Positions 52,250 to 60,945 of a stretch of 64,000 bases of DNA are shown here, one piece after another (the first letter of the stretch is position 1; each line of letters begins with the position of its first letter). The stretch is from assembly GCF_024704385.1 (NCBI RefSeq), contig NZ_JAJDFX010000002.1, positions 2,976,001 to 3,040,000 of the forward strand, written 5' to 3'. Position numbers and translations under genes: made by a program. Source of the stretch: Cellulomonas sp. P24 (GTDB lineage: Bacteria; Actinomycetota; Actinomycetes; Actinomycetales; Cellulomonadaceae). Under the pieces are notes generated by a model, which saw nothing but the letters and a program-made list of their open reading frames with translations, did not search any database and had not been told where the DNA came from.

Positions 52250-53041
52250 TCAGGTGCCGGCGCTCTCGTAGCGGAGCATCCCGCGGCGGAACGCCCAGCG
52301 GCCGAGGAGCAGGCACCAGACCGCGGCGACCGGGGTGAGCAGGCCGAGCCAGGACGTGCTGCCGACGGACAGCACCGCCGTGGCCGGGAAGTAGCTCATG
52401 AAGGCGTAGGGCAGCACGACGGACAGGATCAGTCGCACGACGACGCCGTAGATGCTGATGGGGTACCGCGCCAGCTCCCCGAGGGTGTGGAAGGCGAACG
52501 GGAACATGGACCACGGCGTCTTCAACCAGAACGCGGAGCAGTTGGTCAGGATGTTCAGGCCGATCTTCACCAGCGGGGCGAACGCGAACACGAACGCCGC
52601 GGTGGCGATCCGCCCGGGTGACCAGGCCACGCCGACGTGCAGGAGCGCGGCGACGAACATCGAACCACCGAGGGCGAGGTTCCCCAGGCCGTTCATGCCG
52701 ATCTGCGAGCTGAGCACCTGGAGCAGCGGGGAGTACGGGCGCACCAGGATCGTGTCGAGTCCGCCGAGGTTCACGGTGACTGCCATCGACCATGCCCCCT
52801 GGGCCAGCAGCACGGCGATGCCCTCGGTGAGGGCGACGAGCGAGTAGATGAGGACGACGTCCCAGAACCGCCAGCCGTTGATCTGCGGGATCGCCCGGAA
52901 GATCGCCCACAGGAAGACGATCCCCATGCCCTGGGTGAGGAGGGCGGCGACCGACATGATCCAGAAGTCGCCCTCGTACTCGAGAGTGGCGCGCAGCTGG
53001 GCGCCGAGGCATCGGCGGTACAGCCAGATGTTGCGTCGCAT
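52250..53041 (-). CDS. ABC-2 exporter permease (second subunit)
   Basis: 263 residues, six helices: LGGLDTILVRPYSPLLQVLSS is the motif of the DUF990-type ABC-2 permeases. Follows its partner permease by one base. With the 53043 permease and 53888 ATPase it makes a complete heterodimeric exporter of unknown substrate. Confidence 0.82.
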   Translation of the reverse strand: MRRNIWLYRRCLGAQLRATLEYEGDFWIMSVAALLTQGMGIVFLWAIFRAIPQINGWRFWDVVLIYSLVALTEGIAVLLAQGAWSMAVTVNLGGLDTILVRPYSPLLQVLSSQIGMNGLGNLALGGSMFVAALLHVGVAWSPGRIATAAFVFAFAPLVKIGLNILTNCSAFWLKTPWSMFPFAFHTLGELARYPISIYGVVVRLILSVVLPYAFMSYFPATAVLSVGSTSWLGLLTPVAAVWCLLLGRWAFRRGMLRYESAGT

Positions 53042-53042
53042 C

Positions 53043-53891
53043 TCAGCCTCCGTGCACGGTCAGCTGCCGGCTGGCACCGCGCCACATCGCACGCCCGAGC
53101 CACCACAGCCCCACCGTCCATGCCGCCTGGATCCCCACGGCACGCCACGCGTCGGCGCCGGCCAACCGGCCGATGTAGAGCAGCGCCGGCGTCGATGCCA
53201 TCCCGGCGAACGGCAGCGCCGCGGCGAGCCCCTGCAACCACCCGGGGAAGAACGAGAGGGGGACCAGGCTTCCGGAGAACAGCGTGATCAGGGCGATCCG
53301 CGCCGACTGCACGCCGACGTAGTTGCGGGTCCAGAACACGACGAGCGCGGAGATGTAGACGATGCCGAACCGGAGCGGCAGCACCAGGAGGGCGGACACC
53401 GCGAATGCCGCGAGGCTCTGGCGGGCGGGTGCCAGGACGCCGCCGAACACGGCCGCTGCGGCGGCGGCCACCACCAGGCCGGTGCCCAGCTCGTAACCGC
53501 CGAAGCCGAGCGCCTCGGCGAACCGCGACCGCTGGTAGTCCACGGGCCGCACGAGGTCCATCGCGACGTCGCCCTGCTGGATCCGTCCTGCCATGCGGTA
53601 GTCGACATAGCTCGAGACCAGCGAGCCTGCGACGAAGGCGACGAGGAGGTACGCCTTCATCGCCGGCCAGTCGAATCCGTTGATCGTGCCTGCCGCCAGG
53701 ACCGACCGCCACAGGTACAGCATCGCCACCGCGGCCAACGTCGTGGCCAGCAGCCCGAACAGGAAGCTCGTCTGGTACGCGACGAGGCTACGGAACGCCG
53801 CTCGTCCCATCGCGCGGTAGGCGCGGACGGCCCGCCGCACGGTGGACGTCCGCCGGGAAGGCGCCGACGGCAGCGCGACGGCGGCCGTCAT
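53043..53891 (-). CDS. ABC-2 exporter permease (first subunit)
   Basis: 282 residues, six helices: SSYVDYRMAGRIQQGDVAMDLVRPVDYQ is the matching motif of this pair. ATG 53891 overlaps the ATPase stop by four bases. Confidence 0.8.
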   Translation of the reverse strand: MTAAVALPSAPSRRTSTVRRAVRAYRAMGRAAFRSLVAYQTSFLFGLLATTLAAVAMLYLWRSVLAAGTINGFDWPAMKAYLLVAFVAGSLVSSYVDYRMAGRIQQGDVAMDLVRPVDYQRSRFAEALGFGGYELGTGLVVAAAAAAVFGGVLAPARQSLAAFAVSALLVLPLRFGIVYISALVVFWTRNYVGVQSARIALITLFSGSLVPLSFFPGWLQGLAAALPFAGMASTPALLYIGRLAGADAWRAVGIQAAWTVGLWWLGRAMWRGASRQLTVHGG

Positions 53892-54943
53892 CGCACGGGG
53901 CTGTCGTCGGGGCTGTCGTCGGAGCCTCTGTCGGGACCCGTGATGAGCTGGCCGGCGTACACCCGGCGCACGACGTCCTCGATCGCCGGCTCCTTGATGC
54001 GGATGTCGACCACCTGCAGCTCGGACTGGATCGCCGTCAGCACGTCGCCCGCCGTGTGGGCGAGGGGGTCGAACGTCACCGCCACGCCCAGACCATCGCG
54101 CTCCTCGGTGACGGTCGCACCGGCGAGCCGGGTCACGATCCCGGCGAGCGAGGCCGGCCGGGTCGCCAGGTCGACGTGCATCACCCGCTCCCGGGCGTAG
54201 GTCTCGATCACCTCGCGCAGGCCGCCGTCGTGGACGATGCGTCCGTGGTCGATGATGACGAGCCGAGAGCACACGTCCTCGATCTCGCCGAGGTCGTGCG
54301 TCGTCAGGACGAGCGTGGTGCCCTCGGCGACTATCTGCCGGAGGAACGCGCGCAGGCGATCCTTCACCTCGATGTCGAGCCCGATCGTCGGTTCGTCGAG
54401 ATACACGATCGGCGGGTTGTGCAGGAGCGCCGCAGCCAGGTCGGCGCGCATCCGCTGACCGAGAGACAACCGGCGTGCGGTCGAGGAGAGGAAGTCCCCG
54501 ATGCCCAGCATCTCGACGAGGCGATCGAGGTTCGCCCGGTACTCCGCCGCGCTCAGCCCGTGCATGTCGCGCAACAGCTCGAGCGAGTCCCGGACGGCCA
54601 GGTCCCACCACAGACTGGTCCGCTGACCGAAGACGACGCCGATCCCGCGCGCGTTCTCGACCCGATTGCGGTGCGGCACGATGCCGTTGACCCGCACCTC
54701 ACCCGACGTGGGCACCAGGATGCCGGTCAGCAGCTTGATCGTGGTCGACTTCCCGGCCCCGTTGGGCCCGACGTAGGCGACCGCCTCGCCCTCCTCGACG
54801 CGCAGGCTGATGCCGTCGACCGCGATCTTCTCGGTGTACGTGCGCTCGACGAGATGCCGCAGCGACCCCGCCAACCCGGGTCGCTTGTCCGGGGACCGGA
54901 AGACCTTGCGGAGGTCATCCGCCTCGATGCGCGCCACCGGCAC
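53888..54943 (-). CDS. ABC exporter ATPase (NatA-like)
   Basis: 351 residues: Walker A GPNGAGKST, Q-loop GVVFGQRTSLWWDL (typical of the ABC-2/DUF990 class), signature LSLGQRMRADLA, Walker B IVYLDEPTIGLD, and a long C-terminal domain (RERVMHVDLATRP). First gene of the exporter operon. No regulator or biosynthesis gene adjoins it. Confidence 0.86.
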   Translation of the reverse strand: MPVARIEADDLRKVFRSPDKRPGLAGSLRHLVERTYTEKIAVDGISLRVEEGEAVAYVGPNGAGKSTTIKLLTGILVPTSGEVRVNGIVPHRNRVENARGIGVVFGQRTSLWWDLAVRDSLELLRDMHGLSAAEYRANLDRLVEMLGIGDFLSSTARRLSLGQRMRADLAAALLHNPPIVYLDEPTIGLDIEVKDRLRAFLRQIVAEGTTLVLTTHDLGEIEDVCSRLVIIDHGRIVHDGGLREVIETYARERVMHVDLATRPASLAGIVTRLAGATVTEERDGLGVAVTFDPLAHTAGDVLTAIQSELQVVDIRIKEPAIEDVVRRVYAGQLITGPDRGSDDSPDDSPVR

Positions 54944-55076
54944 ATGCTAGGGGACGGTCTCGCGGCCGGCAGGCGTTTGGCGTCCCCACCGTCCGGCGCC
55001 GACTCGATCGACGCCGTCAGGCTCCGCCTCCGCGGGCACCCGCTCGCCGTGCTCGTCGTCGGGCGGGCTCTGCCGC

Positions 55077-55574
55077 TCAACGCGGCGCGAGGTAGATGCG
55101 GATCGGCGGTCGATCGCCCTCGGGTGTGGTCCAGTCCGCGAGCCGACGGTCGACGAGCTGCCACCCGGACCGTTCGTAGAGCGCCACGGCCGGCCCGCCG
55201 TCGTCGACGACGTCGAGCATCAGCCGGAGACCCCGGGCCGATGCATACGCGGACCCGGCAGCGAGGAGCGCCGCTCCGATCCCTCGCCCTCGTGCGTCCG
55301 GAGCGACGAACAGACGTGAGACCGTGCTCAGCCGGTCGGGGCCCGCGCCGGTCAGTGCGGTCACCAGCGGGTCCTCGACACCGCGCACCACGCACATGTG
55401 CCCGACGACGGCTCCGTCGAGCTCGGCGATCCACGCGGCGGTCGATCCGGCGGGGCTCAGCCATCCGGCCGGGTCCGCCGGCCAGCGCACGGGGTAGGCG
55501 TTGGCGGTGTGCACTGCCTCGAGGGTGCGCACACAGCCCGGCAGGTCCTCCGCAGCACGTTCGCGCACGATCAC
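55077..55574 (-). CDS. GNAT-family N-acetyltransferase
   Basis: 165 residues from GTG 55574. Acetyl-CoA loop SRLFVAPDARGRGIGAALL (R/QxxGxG/A as RGRGIG), and VALYERSGWQLVD in the last strand. Target unknown. Start uncertain, since upstream frame continues. Confidence 0.78.
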   Translation of the reverse strand: MIVRERAAEDLPGCVRTLEAVHTANAYPVRWPADPAGWLSPAGSTAAWIAELDGAVVGHMCVVRGVEDPLVTALTGAGPDRLSTVSRLFVAPDARGRGIGAALLAAGSAYASARGLRLMLDVVDDGGPAVALYERSGWQLVDRRLADWTTPEGDRPPIRIYLAPR

Positions 55575-55649
55575 GTCCGTAATGTAGCGGCCGTCGGTCG
55601 TCGATGCTGGCGGCTCTCGATCACGCGTGAGGGCTCGTAGGCTGGATCG

Positions 55650-56501
55650 GTGATCGAGAGGGATGTCTCCGCCCCCGACGGCCGGGTCCTGCACGTCTAC
55701 GACAGCGGCTACGCGACGCCCGAGGGCACCGTCTACTGGCAGCACGGTGCGGGTATGTGCGGCCTTCCACCCGCGCCCCTGGTTGACCGGGCGGACGAGC
55801 TCGGCCTGCGCGTGCTCGGTCACGACCGCCCGGGGTACGGGGGATCATCCGCACGGCCGGGGCGCAGTGTCGCCGACGGTGCGAGCGACCTGGTGACGGT
55901 GCTGGATCAGCTGGGGGTGGAGTCCGCGACCACGATCGGACTCTCGGCCGGCGCGATGCACGCTCTCGGGGCCGTCGCGCGGCATCCGTCGCGGTTCACG
56001 GCGGCAGCGGTCCTCGGGGGCCCGGCTCCATTCGGTGCTGCGGGGTTGGACTGGTTCGCGGGCATGGCCGAGCCGAACCGTGCCGAGTTCGAGGCAGCGC
56101 TGCTCGGACGCGACGCCCTCGCTGCGCATCTGGCGTCGGACGCCGCTGTCGACCTGAGCATGTTCGCCCCGGAGGATCTCCAGGCGATGCACGGCCCGTA
56201 CTGGGACTGGCAGCTCGATGCTGCCGGCACCGCGTCACCGGAGGGGTCGATCGAGGACGAGCTGGCGTGCCTGGCTGACTGGGGGTTCAGCCTGAACGAC
56301 ATCGCGGTGCCGGTGCTGGTGCTCCATGGTGCGGGGGACACGTTCGTGCCGGCCGGTCACGCGGCGTGGGTCGCCGAGGCGATTCCCGCGGCGGTTCTCC
56401 GTCTCGAGCATGGCGGGCACATCAGCACGATCCCGCGCGTCGAGGACGCCCTTGTCTGGCTGCGTGCGCAGGGCGACTCGGGCCGCGTGCGGGTGCGATG
56501 A
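55650..56501 (+). CDS. Alpha/beta hydrolase
   Basis: 283 residues from GTG 55650. Nucleophile Ser in TIGLSAGAM, Asp in HGAGDTFVP and His in EHGGHISTI. TAGGCT seven bases upstream suggests a leaderless start. Lipase/esterase-like; natural substrate unknown. Confidence 0.8.
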   Translation: MIERDVSAPDGRVLHVYDSGYATPEGTVYWQHGAGMCGLPPAPLVDRADELGLRVLGHDRPGYGGSSARPGRSVADGASDLVTVLDQLGVESATTIGLSAGAMHALGAVARHPSRFTAAAVLGGPAPFGAAGLDWFAGMAEPNRAEFEAALLGRDALAAHLASDAAVDLSMFAPEDLQAMHGPYWDWQLDAAGTASPEGSIEDELACLADWGFSLNDIAVPVLVLHGAGDTFVPAGHAAWVAEAIPAAVLRLEHGGHISTIPRVEDALVWLRAQGDSGRVRVR

Positions 56502-56650
56502 CCTGAAGCTGGTCACCCGATCGGGTCCGGAGGTCAACCGGTCGGGGTGTGCTGGCGAGCGGAGGTGCCGAGTTGACGGCGGTTCGATGGTCATGGCAGT
56601 CACCATGTGCGACGCGCGTGACGAGGACGGCTCCTGCGGAGCTGGCAGTC

Positions 56651-57427
56651 CTACGCGCGCGTCGGCAGGGTGAGGATGTCGGCCCCGTCGTCGGTGATGG
56701 CAATGGTGTGCTCGCTGTGGGCTGTGCGGCAGCCGGTCGCGCTCCGCAGGGTCCACCCGTCGGCATCGGTGACCAGCTCGGCGGTGTCCGCCATGACCCA
56801 CGGCTCGAGCGCGAGCAGCAGCCCGGGGCGCAGCCGGTAACCGCGGCCGGGCCGGCCGGTGTTGGAGACGTGCGGGTCCTGGTGCATCGTCGATCCGATG
56901 CCGTGACCGCCGAACTGGGTGTTGATCGGGTACCCGGCGTCGCGGAGGACCGTGCCGATGGCGTGGGAGATGTCGCCGATGCGTGCTCCGGGCCCGGCGG
57001 CGGCGATCCCGGCGCTCAGTGCGCGCTCGGTCGCGCTGATCATCGCGACGCTCTCCGGTGGCCGTGAGCTGCCCACGACGAAGCTGATCGCGGAGTCGGC
57101 GGCGATTCCGCCCAGAGAGACGGCGAGGTCGAGGGACAGCAGGTCGCCGTCGGCGAGCCGGTAGTCGTGCGGGAGTCCGTGGAGCACGGCGTCGTTGACG
57201 GACGTGCAGAGGTAGTGGCCGAACGGCCCGCGTCCGAACGATGGCGCGTAGTCGACGTAGCAGGACGTCGCACCGGCCTCGAGGATCATGGACCGGGTCC
57301 ATCGGTCGAGGTCCAGCAGGCTCGTACCGACCGTGCTCCGGCTCCGCAGCGTCTGCAGGATGTCGGCGACCAGGGCGCCGGTGACCCGCGCTCGTGTCAC
57401 CTCGGCGGCGGTCAGGATCTCGATCAC
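56651..57427 (-). CDS. map: Methionine aminopeptidase
   Basis: 258 residues, M24A fold. Metal ligands in order: the two Asp of SLDLAVSLGGIAADSAI, His in FGGHGIG, Glu in LALEPWVM and Glu in AHSEHTIAI. Removes the N-terminal Met of new proteins. Not next to secY/adk as the housekeeping copy usually is, and divergent from an XRE regulator, so probably an extra, regulated map. Confidence 0.85.
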   Translation of the reverse strand: MIEILTAAEVTRARVTGALVADILQTLRSRSTVGTSLLDLDRWTRSMILEAGATSCYVDYAPSFGRGPFGHYLCTSVNDAVLHGLPHDYRLADGDLLSLDLAVSLGGIAADSAISFVVGSSRPPESVAMISATERALSAGIAAAGPGARIGDISHAIGTVLRDAGYPINTQFGGHGIGSTMHQDPHVSNTGRPGRGYRLRPGLLLALEPWVMADTAELVTDADGWTLRSATGCRTAHSEHTIAITDDGADILTLPTRA

Positions 57428-57448
57428 TCGGCGCCCTTCCTGTGGTTC

Positions 57449-57488
57449 CGATAACTATACCGGCCATAGTATCCCGGTATTAGTATCG
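57449..57488. promoter_or_regulatory. Inverted repeat in the map/XRE divergent promoter
   Basis: CGATAACTATACCGG (57449-57463) and CCGGTATTAGTATCG (57474-57488) are inverted copies with 12 of 15 positions matching, 10 bp apart. AT-rich for this genome and six bases from the XRE start codon; probably its autoregulatory operator that also controls map. Confidence 0.55.
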
Positions 57489-57493
57489 GAGCC

Positions 57494-57796
57494 ATGGTCA
57501 GGTTGCCCCTCACTCCCGCAGAGCTCGAGCGCGGGCAGCGCCTCGGCACCCTGCTGCGGCTTGCCAGGGGCGAGCGCGCGATGCTCGACGTCGCGCTCGA
57601 GGCCGGTGTCTCACCCGAGACCCTCCGCAAGATCGAGACAGGCCGGGTGCCGACGCCGGCGTTCCCGACCATCGCCGCGATCGCCGACGTCCTCGGCCTC
57701 TCCCTCGACGCCGTCTGGGCCGAGGTCAGGACGTCCCAAGACGGCGTCGGACCCTCCCGGCCGCGTCGCCGCTCGCATGAGCGGGTGGCCTCGTAG
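57494..57796 (+). CDS. XRE-family helix-turn-helix regulator
   Basis: 100 residues: LGTLLRLARGERAMLDVALEAG, SPETLRKIETGRVPTPAF, and LGLSLDAVWAEV form an XRE domain with no sensor module. Divergent from map with a shared inverted repeat. The C-terminal tail is Arg/Ser-rich. Confidence 0.8.
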   Translation: MVRLPLTPAELERGQRLGTLLRLARGERAMLDVALEAGVSPETLRKIETGRVPTPAFPTIAAIADVLGLSLDAVWAEVRTSQDGVGPSRPRRRSHERVAS

Positions 57797-57920
57797 GTCG
57801 CGAACCCGCAGCGTCCGGTCATCGAGCCCGGTAGGGACGCGCGCGCCGTGTCGAGCCGGCCGGCCCCCGGGGCGTGGGCGCGGTGTCGCCACCCCCCGAG
57901 GGTCGACGGGCCCGTCGGTG

Positions 57921-58919
57921 TCAGCGCCAGAACGCGGTGAGCTGCTCGGCGAGAGCGCTGCCCTGGTCGTACCCGGCGCGAGCGGCGGGCGGACGCGTCG
58001 ACAGATCCATCATGTTGGTGCCGAACGCCGTGAGCGCCGCGTCATCCGGGAAGACGGTCTCGACGCTGCTGCCGCCGGCGCGGAGCTCGTCGATCTGTGC
58101 GGCGAGCTGCATGCCCCACTCCAGCGGATGCCGGGTTCGACCACCGAAGGGCGACAGCACCAGCACCCGCGCGTACCCGGCGGCGAGATCGGCATTCTCG
58201 TTGCGTCGGTAGCCGCCGTCGAGGTAGCGCCTGCCGCCGATGTCGGCAGGAGGGACACCGAAGCCGTTGGACGTGCTGGCGGCGACGGCATCGACGAGGT
58301 CGACCCCGGAGAAGCGGTCGAGCACGACAGGCTCTCCGGTACGGGCGTCGACCGCCGTGATGAGCACCGTTCGTTCCGGCCAGTGCGCGCCGGGCAGTCG
58401 CGCCGCGACCGTCGTGCGCCACCGCGCAGCTCCGGAGCCGTCCGATGTCGCGTCGAGGTCGAGTGCCGCCGCACCCATCCTGCGACGCATGTCCGCCGCG
58501 TCCTCCGCTGCGGCGATGATGCGGTCCGTCACCTCCATGTGGTTCGCCACCGGGCCGAACGGGCCCGGTGCGCCGCGGCCGAACGCACCGGTCCGCTGCG
58601 GCGGTGCGGCGGAGAGGATCGCGGCGAGCAGGTCGGTCGGGGTCGTGGTGGTGAGCTGGGCCGCGACCGTCGCTCCGGCCGACGTCCCGACGGTCAGGTC
58701 GGGCGCCGTCACGTCCAGCCCGGCATCGAGCAGCCCCGCGAGGACGCCGATCTCCCACGCATTGCCGGCCGATCCGCCGCCGTGGAGCACCAACGCGCGC
58801 TCGCCTGGGACGGGGATCCGGTGGGTGGCGTCGACCTGCGCCTGATCGTCGTGGGACCTCGACCGGTCGGAGGCCGTCGTCGAGGGGAGGTGCTGAGCTG
58901 AAGACGATGTGCTGTTCAT
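57921..58919 (-). CDS. Patatin-like phospholipase family protein
   Basis: 332 residues. Oxyanion loop HGGGSAGNAW, nucleophile Ser in VGTSAGATVAAQ (GxSxG) and catalytic Asp in YLDGGYRRNENADL (DGG). Lipolytic acyl hydrolase; substrate unknown. The N-terminal 35 residues are Ser/Asp-rich and unconserved. Confidence 0.82.
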   Translation of the reverse strand: MNSTSSSAQHLPSTTASDRSRSHDDQAQVDATHRIPVPGERALVLHGGGSAGNAWEIGVLAGLLDAGLDVTAPDLTVGTSAGATVAAQLTTTTPTDLLAAILSAAPPQRTGAFGRGAPGPFGPVANHMEVTDRIIAAAEDAADMRRRMGAAALDLDATSDGSGAARWRTTVAARLPGAHWPERTVLITAVDARTGEPVVLDRFSGVDLVDAVAASTSNGFGVPPADIGGRRYLDGGYRRNENADLAAGYARVLVLSPFGGRTRHPLEWGMQLAAQIDELRAGGSSVETVFPDDAALTAFGTNMMDLSTRPPAARAGYDQGSALAEQLTAFWR

Positions 58920-59211
58920 GGAAGTGCCCTTCGCGAGTTGCCTGGCGGGCGCTCCCGGTGGCGACTAGCGCCGTCGCGCGATCGTGGACCGTGGGGGGCA
59001 CCCAGTGCGGGTACTGCGTTCATGGGTGTCACCTCCTTGGGGGCGGGCTGCGATCGCCGAGACGGTAGCGCGTCGGCCTCGGCGTACGCAACGGCATTGA
59101 CGCCGACCGTGGTGTCACCGGCGGGCGCGCCGCGATCGTTCGCGGAGGGCGGATCGCGCGGGCCGCGGGCGCGCGCGTGTGGCTGCTAGGTTCGCCCGAG
59201 AGGAGGTCGCC
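58920..59211. other. Patatin/XRE divergent intergenic region
   Basis: Contains a candidate ClgR box at 59138-59151, a -10 TAGGTT at 59187-59192 and GAGAGGAGG ahead of ATG 59212. No gene seen. Confidence 0.4.
59138..59151. promoter_or_regulatory. Candidate ClgR box GTTCGC-N5-GCG
   Basis: GTTCGC (59138-59143), five bases, GCG (59149-59151), matching the Streptomyces ClgR motif as I recall it. About 70 bp upstream of the ClgR/PopR-like gene. One match in GC-rich DNA is weak evidence. Confidence 0.3.
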
Positions 59212-59670
59212 ATGGCACCCGAGCCACTGGTCGCACTCGGGCAACGGGGTGCACCCGAGCCGCTGCTCCGACGGCTCGTCGGCGCGATCCTGCGCACCCG
59301 ACGCGAGGCGCAGAGCAGGACGCTGCGCGACGTCGCGCTCGCGGCTCGTGTCTCGGTCGCGTACCTCTCCGAGATCGAGCGCGGACGCAAGGAGGCCTCG
59401 TCCGAGGTGCTCGTCGCGGTGTGCCGAGCGCTCGGGATGCGCCTGGTCGACCTCCTCGCGGAGGCCCACGACGAGCTCGTGGGACGCGCGGAGGTCGTCG
59501 ACCTGACCGCCCGCGCGTCCCGACCCGGCTCCGTCCGACCGGTCTCCGTCCGATCCGGCTCCGTCGGACCCGATCGCGGCACCGACGTCGCCAGCGGTGC
59601 CGCGACCGCGGTCGACGGGGGAGCGTCACGCTGGACGCCCGGCGGTCAGGCGGTCCTGCGCGCCGCCTGA
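59212..59670 (+). CDS. ClgR/PopR-like XRE regulator of clp genes
   Basis: 152 residues from ATG 59212. The XRE domain [30 protein letters not shown] closely follows the ClgR pattern ([21 protein letters not shown]). A repeat-encoded Ser/Val/Pro linker follows, and the protein ends ...VLRAA; ClgR and PopR end in Ala-Ala that makes them ClpP substrates, so feedback by the adjacent proteases is plausible. It is convergent with the clpP pair. Confidence 0.78.
   Translation: MAPEPLVALGQRGAPEPLLRRLVGAILRTRREAQSRTLRDVALAARVSVAYLSEIERGRKEASSEVLVAVCRALGMRLVDLLAEAHDELVGRAEVVDLTARASRPGSVRPVSVRSGSVGPDRGTDVASGAATAVDGGASRWTPGGQAVLRAA
59521..59565. repeat. 15-bp tandem repeat in the ClgR/PopR-like gene
   Basis: Three imperfect units of type CGACCCGGCTCCGTC, encoding [15 protein letters not shown]. 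In-frame minisatellite in the linker. Confidence 0.65.
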
Positions 59671-60274
59671 GGCGGCAGGTCGCCCTTTAGCGTGCGCACG
59701 ACGTCGTCCACCAGGCCGTAGGCCACCGCCTCGCGCGCGTCGAAGATGAGGTCGCGGTCGGTGTCCAGCCGCAGCTTCTCGACCGGGTGCCCGGTGTGCC
59801 GGGACAGGATCTCCTCGACCTCGGCGCGCAGTCGCAGCACCTCGCGCGCCTGGATCTCGAGGTCCGCGGCCGTGCCCTCCGCCCCGCCCGAGGGCTGGTG
59901 CAGCAAGATCCGCGCGTGCTCGAGTGCGAACCGCTTGCCCGGCGCGCCCGCCGCGAGCAGCACGGCCGCCGCCGACGCGGCCTGACCCATGCAGAACGTC
60001 GAGACCTCCGGCCGGATGAACTGCATGGTGTCGTAGATCGCCATCAGCGCCGTGAGGGAGCCCCCGGGGAGTTGATGTAGAGGCTGATGTCCGCGTCGGT
60101 GTTCGCCGACTGCAGGTGCAGCAGCTGCGCGATCGTCACGTTCGCGACGTCGTCGTCGATCTCGGTGCCGAGGAAGATGATCCGCTCGGACAGCAGCCGG
60201 CTGAACACGTCGGCCGCGCGCTCTCCCGTCGGTCGCTGCTCCACGACCACCGGGACCGTGTAGTGGCCGGCCAT
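59646..60274 (-). pseudogene. clpP: ClpP protease subunit, second gene, frameshifted at a C5 run
   Basis: 209 residues when one C (plus strand) is added at 60061-60065: [21 protein letters not shown]. Triad Ser in [11 protein letters not shown], His in ILLHQPSGG, Asp in DTDRDLIF, all intact on the far side of the indel. ATG 60274 overlaps the upstream clpP stop. No tig or clpX lies nearby and the N terminus is short, so this is probably an accessory ClpP pair rather than the housekeeping one. As written, the first frame stops before the catalytic Ser. Confidence 0.82.
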
Positions 60275-60945
60275 CACAGACCGACCTTCTGCTGGTGAGC
60301 GTCGGGGCGGACGTCGTCCAGCCGGGTGACGACGCGGTCCACGAAGCCGTACTCCTTCGCCTCGGCGGCGGTGAACCAGCGGTCGCGATCGCTGTCCCGC
60401 TCGATCGTCTCCACGCTCTGGCCGGTGTGCTCCGCGATGAGCGACTGCATCGTCGTCTTGACGTGTGCCATGTTCTGCGCCTGGATCGCGATGTCCACCG
60501 CCGTGCCGCCCAGTCCGCCCGACGGCTGGTGCATCAGGACACGGGTGTGCTCGAGGGCGAACCGCTTGCCGGGCGTCCCCGCGCTCAGCAGGAACTGCGC
60601 GGCACTCGCGACGAGCCCCATGCCGAGGGTCGAGACGTCGTTCGGGATGAGCCGCATCGTGTCGTAGACCGCGAGCGCCGCACTGACCGAGCCGCCTGGG
60701 GAGTTGAGGTAGAGCGCGATGTCGCGGCGAGGGTCCTCCGCGGAGAGCAGCAGCAGCTGCGCGCAGATGCGGTTCGCGATCGCGTCGTCGACCTCCGCGC
60801 CGAGGACGATGATGCGCTGGTGCAGCAGGCGGGTCGCGAGCTGGTCGTCGAACGGGGACGGCGGAGGTGCCTGGGCGGTGCGAGCGAGCGGCGGGGCGGT
60901 CAGGTCCCGTCCGGTGGTGACTCGGGTGCTGGCGGTGGTGCTCAT
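60274..60945 (-). CDS. clpP: ClpP protease subunit, first gene
   Basis: 223 residues. Catalytic Ser in [10 protein letters not shown], His in [12 protein letters not shown] and Asp in [25 protein letters not shown] and DIAIQAQNM are usual ClpP features. A 25-residue N-terminal extension rich in Pro/Ala may be a propeptide. Start of a two-gene operon convergent with the ClgR/PopR-like gene. Confidence 0.85.
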   Translation of the reverse strand: MSTTASTRVTTGRDLTAPPLARTAQAPPPSPFDDQLATRLLHQRIIVLGAEVDDAIANRICAQLLLLSAEDPRRDIALYLNSPGGSVSAALAVYDTMRLIPNDVSTLGMGLVASAAQFLLSAGTPGKRFALEHTRVLMHQPSGGLGGTAVDIAIQAQNMAHVKTTMQSLIAEHTGQSVETIERDSDRDRWFTAAEAKEYGFVDRVVTRLDDVRPDAHQQKVGL

